DNA of 64,000 nucleotides from Janibacter limosus (GTDB taxonomy: Bacteria > Actinomycetota > Actinomycetes > Actinomycetales > Dermatophilaceae), in NCBI RefSeq assembly GCF_004295485.1, contig NZ_CP036164.1:2852001-2916000 (forward strand), given 5' to 3'. Positions 18,482 to 28,581 of this stretch are shown piece after piece. The notes under the pieces are model-generated. The model searched no databases and was not told the DNA's origin. It was given only the letters and a program-made list of their open reading frames with translations. The position numbers were made by a program, and so were the translations under genes. Each line of letters starts with the position of its first letter. The first letter of the stretch is position 1.

Positions 18482-19234
18482 GTGCCCGTCCCCCAGGAGG
18501 TCACCTCCGCCCTGGCCGCCGTCGCGGCCCTGCCGCGGCTGCTCGTGGCGACGGACTTCGACGGGGTGCTCGCTCCCTTCGTCCTCGACCCGATGGACTC
18601 CCGGGCCCAGCCGGGCACCATCGAGGCACTCACCGACCTCGCTGCGGCACAAGGCACCTGGGCAGCCGTCGTGTCGGGGCGCGACCTGGCCACCCTCGAG
18701 CAGCTGACGGGACTGGCCGGCTCGGCCGTCACCCGCATCGGCAGCCACGGCGGCGAGTCCAGCGCGGGGACCGTCCTGCCCGAGGGCACCGCCGAGGCCG
18801 TCGCCGGGCTGCGCGAGCGGGTCGAGCGGGCGGTCGCCGACCGCGACCCGAGGATCCGCCTAGAGCACAAGCCGACGGCCGTGGTGCTGCACACCCGGGG
18901 CCTGCCCGCCGAGGTCCTGCCGGTCGCTGCGGCGATCGCCACCGAGGCGGCGACCCAGGAGGGCGTCACCCACCTCGCGGGCAAGGGGGTCCACGAGCTG
19001 AGCGTGGTGCGCGCCGACAAGGGCACCGCGCTGCGCGCCCTGGCCGCCACCCTCGAGGTGGACGCCACCGTCTACCTCGGCGACGACGTGACCGACGAGC
19101 ACGTCTTCACCGTGCTGGGCCCCGACGACGTGGGGATCAAGGTCGGGCCCGGCGAGAGCGCCGCCCGGCTGCGCGTGGACGACTGCACGCACGTGCCCGA
19201 GGTGCTGGCCGCGCTGTCCTCCCTTCGCTCCTGA
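18482..19234 (+). CDS. otsB: Trehalose-6-phosphate phosphatase
   Basis: A 250-residue HAD-superfamily phosphatase. Motif I is DFDGVLAPF (nucleophile and acid/base Asp), VVSGRDLATLEQL is motif II, ELSVVRADKGTALRALA supplies the Lys, and YLGDDVTDEHVF is motif IV. It completes the OtsAB trehalose pathway. It starts at GTG 18482 immediately after otsA; the ribosome site would lie in the otsA 3' end (CGAAGGGGG). Confidence 0.93.
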   Translation: MPVPQEVTSALAAVAALPRLLVATDFDGVLAPFVLDPMDSRAQPGTIEALTDLAAAQGTWAAVVSGRDLATLEQLTGLAGSAVTRIGSHGGESSAGTVLPEGTAEAVAGLRERVERAVADRDPRIRLEHKPTAVVLHTRGLPAEVLPVAAAIATEAATQEGVTHLAGKGVHELSVVRADKGTALRALAATLEVDATVYLGDDVTDEHVFTVLGPDDVGIKVGPGESAARLRVDDCTHVPEVLAALSSLRS

Positions 19235-19284
19235 GGTTGGGCCACACTGGGCGGATGGGCCCGTCGGGCCCGGAGGGAGGAGCC

Positions 19285-20532
19285 ATGCCCCTGGACATCT
19301 CCGCTGCCCAGCCCGATCCGGCACTGCTCGACCTGCCGTGGTCGACCCCGCTGGAGGACTGGCCCGCCGACCTGCTGGCGGCCCTGCCACGCGGCATCTC
19401 CCGCCACGTCGTGCGCTTCGCCCACCTGTCCGGCGGGATCGTCGCGGTCAAGGAGATCAAGGCCGACATCGCGCGCAACGAGTACCGGCTGCTGCGCCAG
19501 CTGCGCCGCCTCGACCTGCCGTGCGTCATCCCGCTCGCCGTCGTGACCGGCCGCACCGACGCCGACGGGCAGCCCCTGGACGCCTGCCTCGTCACCCGGC
19601 ACCTGCAGTTCTCCCTCCCCTACCGCGTCGTCTTCGGCCAGCACCTGCGCGAGGACACCGCGATCCGCCTCGCCGACGCCCTCGCCGCGCTCCTCGTCCG
19701 GCTGCACATGACCGGCTTCTTCTGGGGTGACGTGTCGCTGTCCAACACCCTCTTCCGCCGCGACGCGGGCGCCTTCTCCGCCTATCTCGTCGACGCCGAG
19801 ACGGGCGAGCTGCACGACAGCCTGAGCGACGGGCAGCGCGAGCACGACCTCGACCTGGCCCAGACCAACATCGCCGGCGAGCTGATGGACCTCGCCGCCG
19901 GCGGCTACCTCCCCGAGGGGCTCGACCCGATCGACGTCTCCGCCGACCTCATCGACCGCTACCGGGGCCTGTGGCAGGAGCTCACCGGCGACGAGTGGTT
20001 CGACTCCGGCGAGCGCTGGCGGGTCGACGAGCGGATCCGGCGGCTCAACCTGCTCGGCTTCGACGTCGACGAGCTGGCCATCACCACCGACCTCGACGGC
20101 ACGCACCTGCGGATCCAGCCCAAGGTCGTCGACGCCGGGCACCACAGCCGCCGGCTGCTGCGCCTCACCGGCCTCGACGTGGAGGAAAACCAGGCCCGCC
20201 GCCTGCTCAACGACCTCGACTCCTACCGTGCGGCCACCGACCGGCAGGGCGACGACGAGTCGCTCGTCGCCCACGACTGGCTCACGCGGGTCTACCAGCC
20301 GACGGCCGCGGCCATCCCCAGCGAGCTGCGCGCCAAGCTCGAGCCGGCGGAGATCTTCCACGAGATCCTCGAGCACCGTTGGTACATGGCCGAGCGGGTC
20401 GGGCACGATGTCCACATCAGGGACGCGATCAGGGACTACCTGCGCGAGGTCCTGCCGAGCAAGCCGGACGAGCAGGCGGTCCTCGGGACCGACACCCAGA
20501 TGCTGCCCACCACCGACGAGGAGACGAGATGA
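19285..20532 (+). CDS. DUF4032 (LPS-kinase-like) protein
   Basis: A 415-residue protein of the actinobacterial DUF4032 family. The N-terminal 200 residues have a kinase-like layout: a Lys in GIVAVKEIKADI, HMTGFFWGDVSLSNTLFR in place of the HGDxxxxN catalytic loop, and YLVDAETGEL where a DFG Asp is expected. The C-terminal half is alpha-helical and acidic. Whether it phosphorylates anything is unknown. GGAGGGAGGAG lies just before the ATG at 19285, the strongest ribosome site seen here. It overlaps the RDD gene by ATGA and follows otsB by 50 bp. Confidence 0.8.
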   Translation: MPLDISAAQPDPALLDLPWSTPLEDWPADLLAALPRGISRHVVRFAHLSGGIVAVKEIKADIARNEYRLLRQLRRLDLPCVIPLAVVTGRTDADGQPLDACLVTRHLQFSLPYRVVFGQHLREDTAIRLADALAALLVRLHMTGFFWGDVSLSNTLFRRDAGAFSAYLVDAETGELHDSLSDGQREHDLDLAQTNIAGELMDLAAGGYLPEGLDPIDVSADLIDRYRGLWQELTGDEWFDSGERWRVDERIRRLNLLGFDVDELAITTDLDGTHLRIQPKVVDAGHHSRRLLRLTGLDVEENQARRLLNDLDSYRAATDRQGDDESLVAHDWLTRVYQPTAAAIPSELRAKLEPAEIFHEILEHRWYMAERVGHDVHIRDAIRDYLREVLPSKPDEQAVLGTDTQMLPTTDEETR

Positions 20533-21107
20533 CCGAGGCCGTGCCGAGCGCGCCCCTGCCCCCGAGCGGCAGCGACCCGAGCAGGCCGGGCTCACGGGCG
20601 TGGGTGGAGCAGCGGTACGGCCGCTCCGCGGCCTTCGCCGACCGGATCCTCCCGGGGATCCTCGACGGGCTGCTCCCCTCCGCCGCTGGCTTCATCCCCC
20701 TGGTGCTGGGGATCATCAGCATCGTGGCGGGGGTCCCCGACAGCTACGCCTGCGGCGCGTACTACGACGAGACCTGCAGTGTCCCCGGGTCCGGCTCCGG
20801 CGTCCTGATCGGCCTGGGCATCCTGCTCGTCCTCCTCAGCGTCGTCGCCAGCCTCGCCGTCGTCGCGTGGAACCGCGTGTGGCGCGTGACCCGGACCGGT
20901 CAGAGCCTCGGCAAGAAGGTCACCGGGCTCAAGGTCATCGACGCCGAGTCGGGCGCCAACCCCCAGCTCGGCCCGGCCGCGCTGCGTGAGCTCGTCCACC
21001 AGTTCGCCGGCATCATCAGCTGGATCTGGATGCTCGTCGACGACGACGACCGCACCCTCGCCGACATCGTGGGCAAGACGCACGTCATCCAGGTCCCCAA
21101 GGACTGA
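20529..21107 (+). CDS. RDD-family membrane protein
   Basis: A 192-residue protein with about four membrane segments. The RDD signature is split as AAFADRILPGILDGLL (Arg-Asp region) and GQSLGKKVTGLKVIDAESG, with WIWMLVDDDDRTLADIVGKT at the end. An insertion between TM1 and TM2 carries a Cys pair (YACGAYYDETCS) that could form an extracytoplasmic disulfide. Function of RDD proteins varies; none is assigned. It is translationally coupled to the DUF4032 gene. Confidence 0.82.
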   Translation: MTEAVPSAPLPPSGSDPSRPGSRAWVEQRYGRSAAFADRILPGILDGLLPSAAGFIPLVLGIISIVAGVPDSYACGAYYDETCSVPGSGSGVLIGLGILLVLLSVVASLAVVAWNRVWRVTRTGQSLGKKVTGLKVIDAESGANPQLGPAALRELVHQFAGIISWIWMLVDDDDRTLADIVGKTHVIQVPKD

Positions 21108-21149
21108 GGCGGGCGCCCCACCCGACTCAGGATTCTCGGGTCACCCGAT

Positions 21150-21196
21150 AAACCTCGCCTTCGCACGAGTATCAAACTCTTGCAAAGGCGAGGTTT
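21150..21196. terminator. Bidirectional terminator between the RDD gene and rlmB
   Basis: A perfect 12-bp inverted repeat, AAACCTCGCCTT and AAGGCGAGGTTT, with a 23-nt loop that itself contains a short GAGT/ACTC pairing. The A-rich and T-rich outer edges give a short U-run in both directions. It sits between convergent genes ending at 21107 and 21223. Confidence 0.85.
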
Positions 21197-21222
21197 CTCT
21201 TGTCGAGCTGCCGAGCCAGACG

Positions 21223-22170
21223 TCAGCGCTGCTCGGCGCGCAGACGAGCGATCTCGTAGAGCGTGACGCCCGCGGCGATGCCGGCGTTGAGCGACTCGGT
21301 GGCGCTGCTCATCGGGATCGAGACGATCTGGTCGCAGGTCTCGCGGACCAGGCGTGAGAGGCCCTTGCCCTCGGACCCGATGACGACGACGAGCGGTGAG
21401 GTGGCCAGGTCGAGGCCCGGCAGCTCCACGTCGCCCTCCATGTCGAGGCCGATGACGAAGAACCCGGCCTTGCGGTAGTCCTCCAGTGCGCGCACGAGGT
21501 TGGCCGCCTGGGCGACCGGGATGCGCGCGGCGGCGCCTGCCGAGGTCTTCCACGCGGACGCCGTCATCCCGGCACTGCGCCGCTGCGGCACGACGACACC
21601 GTGACCGCCGAAGGCCCCCACCGAGCGCACGATGGCGCCGAGGTTGCGCGGGTCGGTGATGCCGTCCAGCGCCACGACCAGCGGGACACCGGGGATCTGG
21701 GAGTCCACGAGGTCCGAGGGGTGCGCGTACTGGTAGGCCGGTACCTGCGCCGCCAGTCCCTGGTGCACGGCCCCGTCGGTCAGTCGGTCGAGCTCGCTGC
21801 GGGGGGTCTCCATGATCGGGATGCCCGCCTCGGCCGCGATCGTCAGCGACTCACGGACGCGGTCGTCGCTGTCGATGCGGTTGGCGATGAACATCGTCGT
21901 GATGGGCACCTCGGTGCGCAGCGCCTCGACGACGGAGTTGCGTCCGGCGATCATCTCGGTCGACGCCTTCTTGCGGCCCCCGGTCGGCCGGTTGGTCCCC
22001 CGCTTGGCGCCGGCGGACTTGTCGTAGGCCTTGTGGTTGGGGCGCTCGGCGGCCTTGGGCGTCGGGCCCTTGCCCTCGAGCCCACGGCGACGCTGGCCCC
22101 CGGAGCCGACCTGCGGCCCCTTCTTGGACGAGTTGCGCACCGCTCCGCGGCGTGAGCTGTTGCCAGCCAT
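21223..22170 (-). CDS. rlmB: 23S rRNA (guanosine-2'-O)-methyltransferase RlmB
   Basis: A 315-residue SpoU-family methyltransferase. The N-terminal 70 residues are Arg/Lys/Gly-rich and disordered, longer than in E. coli RlmB and typical of Actinobacteria. Then comes the substrate-binding domain ([13 protein letters not shown]) and the SPOUT knot: [32 protein letters not shown] and [13 protein letters not shown]. It starts one base inside the cysS stop (TGATG), as in the conserved cysS-rlmB pair. Confidence 0.93.
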   Translation of the reverse strand: MAGNSSRRGAVRNSSKKGPQVGSGGQRRRGLEGKGPTPKAAERPNHKAYDKSAGAKRGTNRPTGGRKKASTEMIAGRNSVVEALRTEVPITTMFIANRIDSDDRVRESLTIAAEAGIPIMETPRSELDRLTDGAVHQGLAAQVPAYQYAHPSDLVDSQIPGVPLVVALDGITDPRNLGAIVRSVGAFGGHGVVVPQRRSAGMTASAWKTSAGAAARIPVAQAANLVRALEDYRKAGFFVIGLDMEGDVELPGLDLATSPLVVVIGSEGKGLSRLVRETCDQIVSIPMSSATESLNAGIAAGVTLYEIARLRAEQR

Positions 22171-23603
22171 CAGTGGTCCTTCCTGGTGAGGCTCCACCGC
22201 GCACCGCGCGGCGTGTCCTCGATGGTGATTCCCGCGGCGACGAGCGCGTCACGGATCTGGTCTGCGGTCTCGAAGTCGCGCGCGGCACGGGCCTTGGCGC
22301 GGGACTCGACCTGGAGCTGCACGAGGGCGTCGAGGGCCTGGGTGAGCTCGTCCTCACGGCTACCACCGGCCCCACCCCACGTCGCGGACAGCGGGTTGAT
22401 GCCCAGGACGTCGGTCATGGCGATGACCGTGGCGGCGATCTCGGCAGCCTCGTCCCGGCCCCCTTCGTCCAGCGCCGTGTTGCCCTCGCGGACGGTGTCG
22501 TGGATGACCGCGAGCGCGCCCGCGACACCCAGGTCGTCGTCCATCGACGCGGCGAAGGCCGCCGGCAGCTCGACGCCCGGGTCGGCCTCGACGGCGCCCT
22601 GGCCCGGCAGCGCCCGGCGTAGGAAGCCCTCGATCCGCTCGATCGCGGCGCCGGCCTCCTCCAGCGAGCCCGGGTGGTACTCGATCATCGAGCGGTAGTG
22701 GGCCGCGGTGAGGAAGTAGCGCACGGTCAGCGGGTCGTACTCCTGCACGAGGTGCTGGACCTCGAGGGCGTTGCCGAGGGACTTGCCCATCTTCTCGCCC
22801 TTGACCGTCACCCAGCCGTTGTGCAGCCAGTAGCCGGCGAAACCGAGACCGGCCGCGCGGGACTGGGCCTGCTCGTTCTCGTGGTGGGGGAAGCGCAGGT
22901 CGATGCCGCCGCCGTGGATGTCGAAGGTGTCGCCGAGGTACTTGCGGGCCATCGCGGAGCACTCGAGGTGCCAGCCGGGGCGGCCCTCGCCGTAGGGGGT
23001 GGGCCAGTTGGCGGTCGCGGGCTCCTCGGGCTTGCGGCCCTTCCACAGGGCGAAGTCACGAGGGTCGCGCTTGCCGCGCGGGTCCGCGTCGTCGGCCGCG
23101 ACCATGTCGTCCAGGCCCTGGTTGGACAGCTCGCCGTAGTCGGCCCAGCTCTTGACGTCGAAGTAGACGTCGCCGCTGCCGTCGGCCGCTGCATAGGCGT
23201 GGCCGCGCTCGACGAGCGTCTCGACGAGGTCGACCATCTCGGTGATGTGGCCGGTCGCGCGCGGCTCGTAGGTGGGGGGCAGCACGCCGAGCAGGTCGAG
23301 GGCCTCTGTGGTGTAGCGCTCGTTGCGGTAGCTGAGCGCCCACCACTCCTCGTCGGCCTCGCCGGCCTTGCGCAGGATCTTGTCGTCGATGTCGGTCACA
23401 TTGCGCACGAGGGTGACGTCGTAGCCGTGGCCACGCACCAACCAGCGCCGCAGGACGTCGAAGGAGACGGCGAATCGCAGGTGCCCGATGTGCGGCGCGC
23501 CCTGCGTCGTGAGCCCGCAGATGTACATCCCCACCCGGCCGGGGGTCACGGGGACGAAGTCGCGCTGGGCGCGCGTGGCGGTGTCGAAGAGCTGCAGGGT
23601 CAC
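22170..23603 (-). CDS. cysS: Cysteinyl-tRNA synthetase
   Basis: A 477-residue class I synthetase. HIGH motif in [13 protein letters not shown], zinc ligands [16 protein letters not shown] and [10 protein letters not shown], and KMSKS as EKMGKSLGN. The C-terminal anticodon-binding domain is present. The GTG at 23603 is used because conserved sequence ([14 protein letters not shown]) begins at once. It is distinct from MshC, which uses a similar fold for mycothiol synthesis: the full C-terminal domain and the length support CysS. Confidence 0.93.
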   Translation of the reverse strand: MTLQLFDTATRAQRDFVPVTPGRVGMYICGLTTQGAPHIGHLRFAVSFDVLRRWLVRGHGYDVTLVRNVTDIDDKILRKAGEADEEWWALSYRNERYTTEALDLLGVLPPTYEPRATGHITEMVDLVETLVERGHAYAAADGSGDVYFDVKSWADYGELSNQGLDDMVAADDADPRGKRDPRDFALWKGRKPEEPATANWPTPYGEGRPGWHLECSAMARKYLGDTFDIHGGGIDLRFPHHENEQAQSRAAGLGFAGYWLHNGWVTVKGEKMGKSLGNALEVQHLVQEYDPLTVRYFLTAAHYRSMIEYHPGSLEEAGAAIERIEGFLRRALPGQGAVEADPGVELPAAFAASMDDDLGVAGALAVIHDTVREGNTALDEGGRDEAAEIAATVIAMTDVLGINPLSATWGGAGGSREDELTQALDALVQLQVESRAKARAARDFETADQIRDALVAAGITIEDTPRGARWSLTRKDH

Positions 23604-23715
23604 GGGGTCAAGGCTAACGGGCGGGCGGCATACCCCGTGCCCCGTGACGCCGCACACGGCCGAGGTGACGCTCTTGGTCGGCGCCGTGGTGATCGCGCTG
23701 CTGGTCCGAGGCGGC

Positions 23716-24345
23716 TCACTCGCCCCGGTCGAGCCACTCCTGCAGGTGGGGCGCCTCGGCCGCGATCGTCGTGTCGTCGCCGTGCCCGGTGTGCACAACG
23801 GTCTGCGAAGGGAGGGTCAACAGCTTGTCGCTGATCGACGCCACGATCGTCGGGTAGTCGGAGTACGACCGCCCGGTCGCGCCGGGCCCACCGTTGAAGA
23901 GGGTGTCACCGGAGAAGACGACGCCCAGCTCGGGCGCGTACAGGCAGCAGGCGCCCGGCGCGTGGCCCGGGGTGTGCAGCACCTGCAGGTCGGTACCGGC
24001 GACGGTGATGATCTGCCCGTGGGCGAGCGCACCGTCGGGGGCGCGGTCCGGGTAGGTCATCTGCCACAGCGGGGCCTCGTCGGGGTGCAGCCAGATCGGG
24101 GCCCGCTTGGCGTCGGCGACATCGGCGGCCGCGTTGACGTGGTCGTTGTGGGCGTGCGTGCTCACGACCGCCAGCAGCGCGCGCTCACCGATCGCCTCGA
24201 GGATCGGGGCGGCCTCGTGGCCCGCGTCGATGACGATGCACTCGCTGTCGTCACCGACGACCCAGACGTTGTTGTCGACCTCCCACGAGCCGCCGTCGAG
24301 CTCGAAGGTGCCGGAGGTGATGACCTTGTCGATGCGGGCGGTCAC
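23716..24345 (-). CDS. MBL-fold hydrolase paired with MscR (probable S-formylmycothiol hydrolase)
   Basis: A 209-residue metallo-beta-lactamase-fold protein. The dinuclear zinc site is visible: [35 protein letters not shown] and VVHTGHGDD. It follows mscR with a GTGA overlap, the same pairing as Rv2259-Rv2260 in M. tuberculosis. Given that pairing it may hydrolyse S-formylmycothiol or another mycothiol thioester; the substrate is inferred only from context. It lies between ispF and cysS, interrupting an otherwise common gene order. Confidence 0.8.
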   Translation of the reverse strand: MTARIDKVITSGTFELDGGSWEVDNNVWVVGDDSECIVIDAGHEAAPILEAIGERALLAVVSTHAHNDHVNAAADVADAKRAPIWLHPDEAPLWQMTYPDRAPDGALAHGQIITVAGTDLQVLHTPGHAPGACCLYAPELGVVFSGDTLFNGGPGATGRSYSDYPTIVASISDKLLTLPSQTVVHTGHGDDTTIAAEAPHLQEWLDRGE

Positions 24346-25430
24346 AGGACCACGACCGAGCGCAGGACCTCGCCGCCGTGCATCTTGTCGAAGGCCGACT
24401 CGATGTCACCCAGGCCGATCCGCTCGGTGACGAAGGCGTCGAGGTCGAAGCGTCCCTGGCGGTAGAGGTCGACGAGCATCGGGAAGTCGCGGCTGGGCAG
24501 GCAGTCGCCGTACCAGCTGGACTTCAGGGCACCGCCGCGACCGAAGATCTCGATCATCGGCAGGGTGACCTCCTTGTCCGGCGTGGGGACGCCGACGAGG
24601 ACGACCCGACCAGCGAGATCCCTTGCGTAGAAGGCCTGCTCGTAGGTCTCGGGCAGGCCGACCGCCTCGACGACGACGTCCGCGCCGAAGCCGCCGGTGA
24701 GCTCACGGATGCGCTCGACGGTGTCCTCGCTGCTCGCGTCGACGGTGTGCGTGGCGCCGAAGCCCTTGGCGATCTCGAGCTTCCGCTGGTCGCGGTCGAC
24801 GGCGATGATCGTCGTCGCGCCGGCGACCTTGGCCCCCGCGATGGCGGCGTTGCCGACGCCACCGCAGCCGATGACGGCGATCGACTCGCCGCGGGTGATC
24901 TCACCGGTGTTGACCGCGGCACCGAAGCCGGCCATGACGCCGCAGCCCAGCAGGCCCACGGCGGCCGCGTCGGCCTCGCCGTCGACCTTGGTGCACTGAC
25001 CGGCGGCGACGAGCGTCTTCTCCGCGAAGGCCCCGATGCCCAGGGCCGGGGTCAGCTCCTCGCCGGTGTCGGCGAGGGTCATCTTCTGCGTGGCGTTGTG
25101 CGTGTCGAAGCAGTACTGCGGCTTGCCCTTCAGGCACGCCCGGCACTGACCGCACACCGCGCGCCAGTTGAGGATGACGAAGTCGCCCGGCTCGACGTCG
25201 GTGACCCCCTCACCGACGGACTCGACGACGCCGGCCGCCTCGTGCCCGAGGAGGAAGGGGAACTCGTCGTTGATCCCGCCCTCGCGGTAGTGCAGGTCGG
25301 TGTGGCAGACCCCGCAGGAGTGCACCTGGACGACGGCCTCCCCCGGCCCCGGCGCGGGGACGACGATGTCGACGACCTCGACATCGGCCCCCTTCGAGCG
25401 AGCGATGACTGCCTTGACGGTCTGCGACAT
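24342..25430 (-). CDS. mscR: S-(hydroxymethyl)mycothiol dehydrogenase
   Basis: A 362-residue zinc-dependent class III alcohol dehydrogenase oxidising the formaldehyde-mycothiol adduct (also a candidate S-nitrosomycothiol reductase). The catalytic zinc site is [14 protein letters not shown] and [12 protein letters not shown]; the structural zinc is [15 protein letters not shown]; the Rossmann loop is [11 protein letters not shown], followed by IIAVDRD, favouring NAD. Mycothiol dependence is consistent with mshA and mshD elsewhere in the window. The ATG at 25430 sits just before conserved sequence. It is divergent from a winged-helix gene. Confidence 0.88.
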   Translation of the reverse strand: MSQTVKAVIARSKGADVEVVDIVVPAPGPGEAVVQVHSCGVCHTDLHYREGGINDEFPFLLGHEAAGVVESVGEGVTDVEPGDFVILNWRAVCGQCRACLKGKPQYCFDTHNATQKMTLADTGEELTPALGIGAFAEKTLVAAGQCTKVDGEADAAAVGLLGCGVMAGFGAAVNTGEITRGESIAVIGCGGVGNAAIAGAKVAGATTIIAVDRDQRKLEIAKGFGATHTVDASSEDTVERIRELTGGFGADVVVEAVGLPETYEQAFYARDLAGRVVLVGVPTPDKEVTLPMIEIFGRGGALKSSWYGDCLPSRDFPMLVDLYRQGRFDLDAFVTERIGLGDIESAFDKMHGGEVLRSVVVL

Positions 25431-25599
25431 GACGCGACTCCCTTCGGTGGTGGGCCGGCCGGCCCGGTGCACTGTGTGGTGCCATCGTGGCGCACGAGAC
25501 GAAGGGAGGACAGCCCAGGCCTCCCCGTGGTCGCCCACGGCCCCGGTCCTCCGCGCGACCGACCGCTTTCCGCTGAGGCAAGTCGCCTACCCTGAGGGC

Positions 25600-25917
25600 A
25601 TGCCTCGCCCGATCTTCGACCCCGTGGTGCACCAGCCGCAGCGGTTGCAGATCTGCGCCCTGCTGGCCCCGACGCGCGGGCTCCCCTTCGCCGAGGTGCG
25701 TGACGAGGTGGGCCTGTCGGACTCCGCGCTGAGCAAGCACCTGCGCTCGCTCGAGGCGGAGGGTTACGTCTCGATCGCGCGCCAGCTCACGCAGGGCCGG
25801 CGCACCACCCACGTGACCCTGACCCACGCCGGCCGTGAGGCGCTGTGCGGCCACGTGTCGGAGCTGCAGCGACTCGCCCGCCTCGTGTCCCCGCGTCCGC
25901 GCGTGCGCTTCTCCTGA
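25600..25917 (+). CDS. Winged-helix transcriptional regulator
   Basis: A 105-residue single-domain wHTH protein: [38 protein letters not shown] (recognition helix), [16 protein letters not shown] and the wing [17 protein letters not shown]. This is the HTH_27/MarR-like fold common in small actinobacterial regulators. It diverges from mscR across about 170 bp that contain the palindrome GGGCCGGCCGGCCC, so control of mscR is possible but not shown. Confidence 0.82.
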   Translation: MPRPIFDPVVHQPQRLQICALLAPTRGLPFAEVRDEVGLSDSALSKHLRSLEAEGYVSIARQLTQGRRTTHVTLTHAGREALCGHVSELQRLARLVSPRPRVRFS

Positions 25918-25942
25918 GCCGCGGCACATAGGCTTCGATGCC

Positions 25943-26266
25943 ATGGGCCTGGACCATCGACTCACCTTCCTCCTCCAACAGCTCGCGTGGGACCTGCCGG
26001 TGCTCGTCATCACCGTGGCCGCCGGCGTGGTCGTCGTGCTGCGCCGTGACGGCGGGCCGTGGTGGAAGCTCGCCCTCGCGGGTCTCGTCGCGATCGCTGC
26101 CGGCCAGCTGGTGGGCACCTTCGGGTTCTTCGCGGTCTCCGGCCTGGACGGCGGATATCGCTACTCCTGGGTGGCGTCCCTCCCGGCCCTCCTGCTCAAC
26201 CTCGCTGGCCTCGGGCTGCTCGCCGCCGGCGCGATCAGCGGGCGCCGCGCGCCCACCCCGCGATGA
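25943..26266 (+). CDS. Small membrane protein
   Basis: A 107-residue protein with three hydrophobic segments (about residues 18-33, 43-66 and 75-98) and a short Arg-rich tail. No recognisable family. Its stop overlaps the start of the glutamine amidotransferase gene (ATGA), and it begins 25 bases after the wHTH gene, so the three are probably one transcription unit. Confidence 0.65.
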   Translation: MGLDHRLTFLLQQLAWDLPVLVITVAAGVVVVLRRDGGPWWKLALAGLVAIAAGQLVGTFGFFAVSGLDGGYRYSWVASLPALLLNLAGLGLLAAGAISGRRAPTPR

Positions 26267-26961
26267 GCCTCCTCGTCGTCCAGCACCAGGACTCCTGCCC
26301 GCCGGGTCGGATCGGCCAGTGGCTGACCGAGGCCGGCGTCGAGCTCGACATCCGCCGGCCCTACGCCGGCGACCAGCTGCCGCACGACCTGACGGGCCAC
26401 GACGGCCTGCTCGTCCTCGGCGGCGAGATGAGCTGTCGCGACGACGAGCTCGCCCCGTGGCTGCCTGCCGTGCGTAAGCTCATCCGCACCGCGGCGAAGG
26501 GGGCGACCCCCACGCTGGGCATCTGCCTGGGTCACCAGCTCGCGTCGCTCGCCCTCGGCGGCGAGGTCGCCGTCAACCCACGGGGCCGCACCGTCGGCGT
26601 CCTGACCGTCGAGCCCACGTCGGACCTGGCCCAGGACTCCCTCTTCGCCACGACGCACGGCGGACCCGTCGTCCAGTGGAACAACGACGCCGTCACGCGC
26701 CTGCCCGACGGCGCCGTGCGCCTGGCCGACAACGAGCGCGGCGACCTGCTGCTGGCCCGCCTCGCCCCGACCGTCTGGGGCGTGCAGGGTCACCCCGAGG
26801 CCGACCTGACCATCGTCACCGGCTGGACGGTCAAGGACTCGGGGACCCCGGCCGTCGCCGACCTCGACCTGCCGGCAGTCCTCGGTGCGGTCGCGGACGC
26901 GCAGCCGCAGGTGGACGCGACCTGGCGCCCGGTGGCGCAGGCCTTCGCCGCGCTGCTCTGA
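26263..26961 (+). CDS. Class I glutamine amidotransferase domain protein
   Basis: A 232-residue stand-alone GATase. Nucleophile Cys in TLGICLGHQLASLALGG and the His-Glu pair in WGVQGHPEADL complete the triad. The N-terminal strand SLLVVQHQDSCPPGRIGQWL is typical of the GuaA-like type-1 GATases of unknown substrate (GMP synthase-like domain). No synthase partner is adjacent. It ends only 3 bases from the ispF stop on the opposite strand, leaving no room for a terminator between them. Confidence 0.82.
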   Translation: MSLLVVQHQDSCPPGRIGQWLTEAGVELDIRRPYAGDQLPHDLTGHDGLLVLGGEMSCRDDELAPWLPAVRKLIRTAAKGATPTLGICLGHQLASLALGGEVAVNPRGRTVGVLTVEPTSDLAQDSLFATTHGGPVVQWNNDAVTRLPDGAVRLADNERGDLLLARLAPTVWGVQGHPEADLTIVTGWTVKDSGTPAVADLDLPAVLGAVADAQPQVDATWRPVAQAFAALL

Positions 26962-26964
26962 CGC

Positions 26965-27474
26965 TCAGTCGGCCACGACGAGGGCGGTGGCGATCGCGGC
27001 CGCGCCCTCACCCCGACCCGTCAGACCCAGCCCGTCGGTCGTCGTCCCGCTGACGCTGACGGGGGCACCGCACGCGCTGGACATCACCTGCTGGGCCTCA
27101 TCACGCCGGGTCCCGATCTTCGGGCGGTTGCCGATGACTTGCACCGCGATGTTGCCGATCTCGTACCCGGCCTCGCGCACCAGCCGGGCGGCCTCGGTGA
27201 GCAGGGTGACTCCCGAGGCGCCGGAGAGCTCCGGCCGACCGGTCCCGAAGTGCTGCCCCAGGTCGCCGATCCCCGCCGCCGCGAAGAGCGCGTCACAGGC
27301 GGCGTGGCAGGCGACGTCGGCATCCGAGTGCCCCTCGAGCCCGACCTCGCCGGGCCAGAGCAGGCCGCCGACCCAGAGCTCACGCCCCGAGTCGGCCGCA
27401 GCGAAGGCATGGACGTCGACACCGATCCCGGTCCGCGGCAGCCGGTCGACCCTGCCGGCGTCATTCACAGTCAT
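26965..27474 (-). CDS. ispF: 2-C-methyl-D-erythritol 2,4-cyclodiphosphate synthase
   Basis: A 169-residue MEP-pathway enzyme. Metal ligands in GIGVDVHAF and [24 protein letters not shown]; the C-terminal substrate loop [18 protein letters not shown]. It makes MEcPP for isoprenoid precursors. In many actinobacteria ispF follows ispD directly; here they are separated by a convergent flavin monooxygenase gene and a repeat array. Confidence 0.94.
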   Translation of the reverse strand: MTVNDAGRVDRLPRTGIGVDVHAFAAADSGRELWVGGLLWPGEVGLEGHSDADVACHAACDALFAAAGIGDLGQHFGTGRPELSGASGVTLLTEAARLVREAGYEIGNIAVQVIGNRPKIGTRRDEAQQVMSSACGAPVSVSGTTTDGLGLTGRGEGAAAIATALVVAD

Positions 27475-27495
27475 GGCGACAGTCTCCCAGCCGGG

Positions 27496-28581
27496 ATGGA
27501 GTCCGGGCGCGTCGGCGTTGCACCCACCGTGGAGGCTCTCGACTCGATCGTCATCGGCGCCGGGCAGGCAGGGCTGTCCACGTCCTTCCACCTACGGCGC
27601 CTCGGGATCGGGCACGTCGTGCTCGACGCGAATGAGGGCCCGGGTGGCGCGTGGCAGCACCGATGGGACTCGTTGACCATGGCCGATGTCCACGGCGTCG
27701 CGGACCTGCCCGATGCCGCGGCGCCCGGCGGGTCGCACGACCGCGCCAGCGAGGTCATCGCCTGCTGGTTCGACGACTACGAGGAGACCCACGACCTGCC
27801 GGTCCTGCGACCCGTGCGCGTGGACTCGGTCACGAACGACGACGGCCTGCTCGTCGTGCACTCGGGGTCGCGCACCTGGACCACGCGGACACTGGTCAAT
27901 GCGACGGGGACGTGGACCCATCCCTTCGTCCCGACCTACCCGGGCCAGCGCGACTTCACCGGGGAGCAGTGGCACACGGTCGCCTACCCGGGAGCGGAGC
28001 ACTTCCGCGGCAAGCGCGTCGTCGTGGTCGGCGGCGGGGCCTCGGCGGTCCAGCTCATCGGGGAGATCGCACCCATCGCCAACGTCACCTGGGTGACCCG
28101 GCGGCCGCCGGTGTGGAGCGAGGAGTTCTCCGGCAGGGAGGCGATCGAGCTCGTCGAGCGCCGCGTGCGCGAAGGGAGACCCCCCGCCAGCGTCGTCTCG
28201 GTCACCGGCCTGCGCCTGCGGCCGCAGGAGATGGCCGCGGCGCGCACCGGGGTCTACGAGCGGCGGCGTGCGATGTTCGAGCGGATCGAGAGGGACGCCG
28301 TGCGCTGGGCCGACGGCAGTGTCGAGCGGGCCGACGCGATCCTCTGGGCGACCGGCTTCCGCCCGGCCGTGCGCCATCTCGCGCCCCTGGGACTGCGCAG
28401 CCCGCAGGGCGGGATCGCGCTGCTCCCGGGCACTCGGGACGTGCAGACCTCCGTCACGAGCGCTCTCGACCCTCGGGTCCAGCTCGTGGGCTACGGCCCG
28501 TCGGCGAGCACGATCGGTGGCAACCGGGCCGGCCGCGCCGCAGCCTTGGCCGTGCGCCACCACCTGGCCGCACGACCTTAA
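27496..28581 (+). CDS. Flavin-containing monooxygenase-type oxidoreductase
   Basis: A 361-residue flavoprotein. FAD-binding Rossmann motif [18 protein letters not shown], a second nucleotide-binding motif [16 protein letters not shown] and the FMO/BVMO signature ILWATGFRP. It resembles the CzcO/YUCCA-like small FMOs; the substrate is unknown. A GTG at 27529 is an alternative start nearer the FAD motif and would leave a less cramped 54-bp gap to the divergent ispF. Its stop codon TAA (28579-28581) lies inside the core of the first 31-bp repeat. The gene is an insertion in the ispD-ispF unit. Confidence 0.85.
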   Translation: MESGRVGVAPTVEALDSIVIGAGQAGLSTSFHLRRLGIGHVVLDANEGPGGAWQHRWDSLTMADVHGVADLPDAAAPGGSHDRASEVIACWFDDYEETHDLPVLRPVRVDSVTNDDGLLVVHSGSRTWTTRTLVNATGTWTHPFVPTYPGQRDFTGEQWHTVAYPGAEHFRGKRVVVVGGGASAVQLIGEIAPIANVTWVTRRPPVWSEEFSGREAIELVERRVREGRPPASVVSVTGLRLRPQEMAAARTGVYERRRAMFERIERDAVRWADGSVERADAILWATGFRPAVRHLAPLGLRSPQGGIALLPGTRDVQTSVTSALDPRVQLVGYGPSASTIGGNRAGRAAALAVRHHLAARP

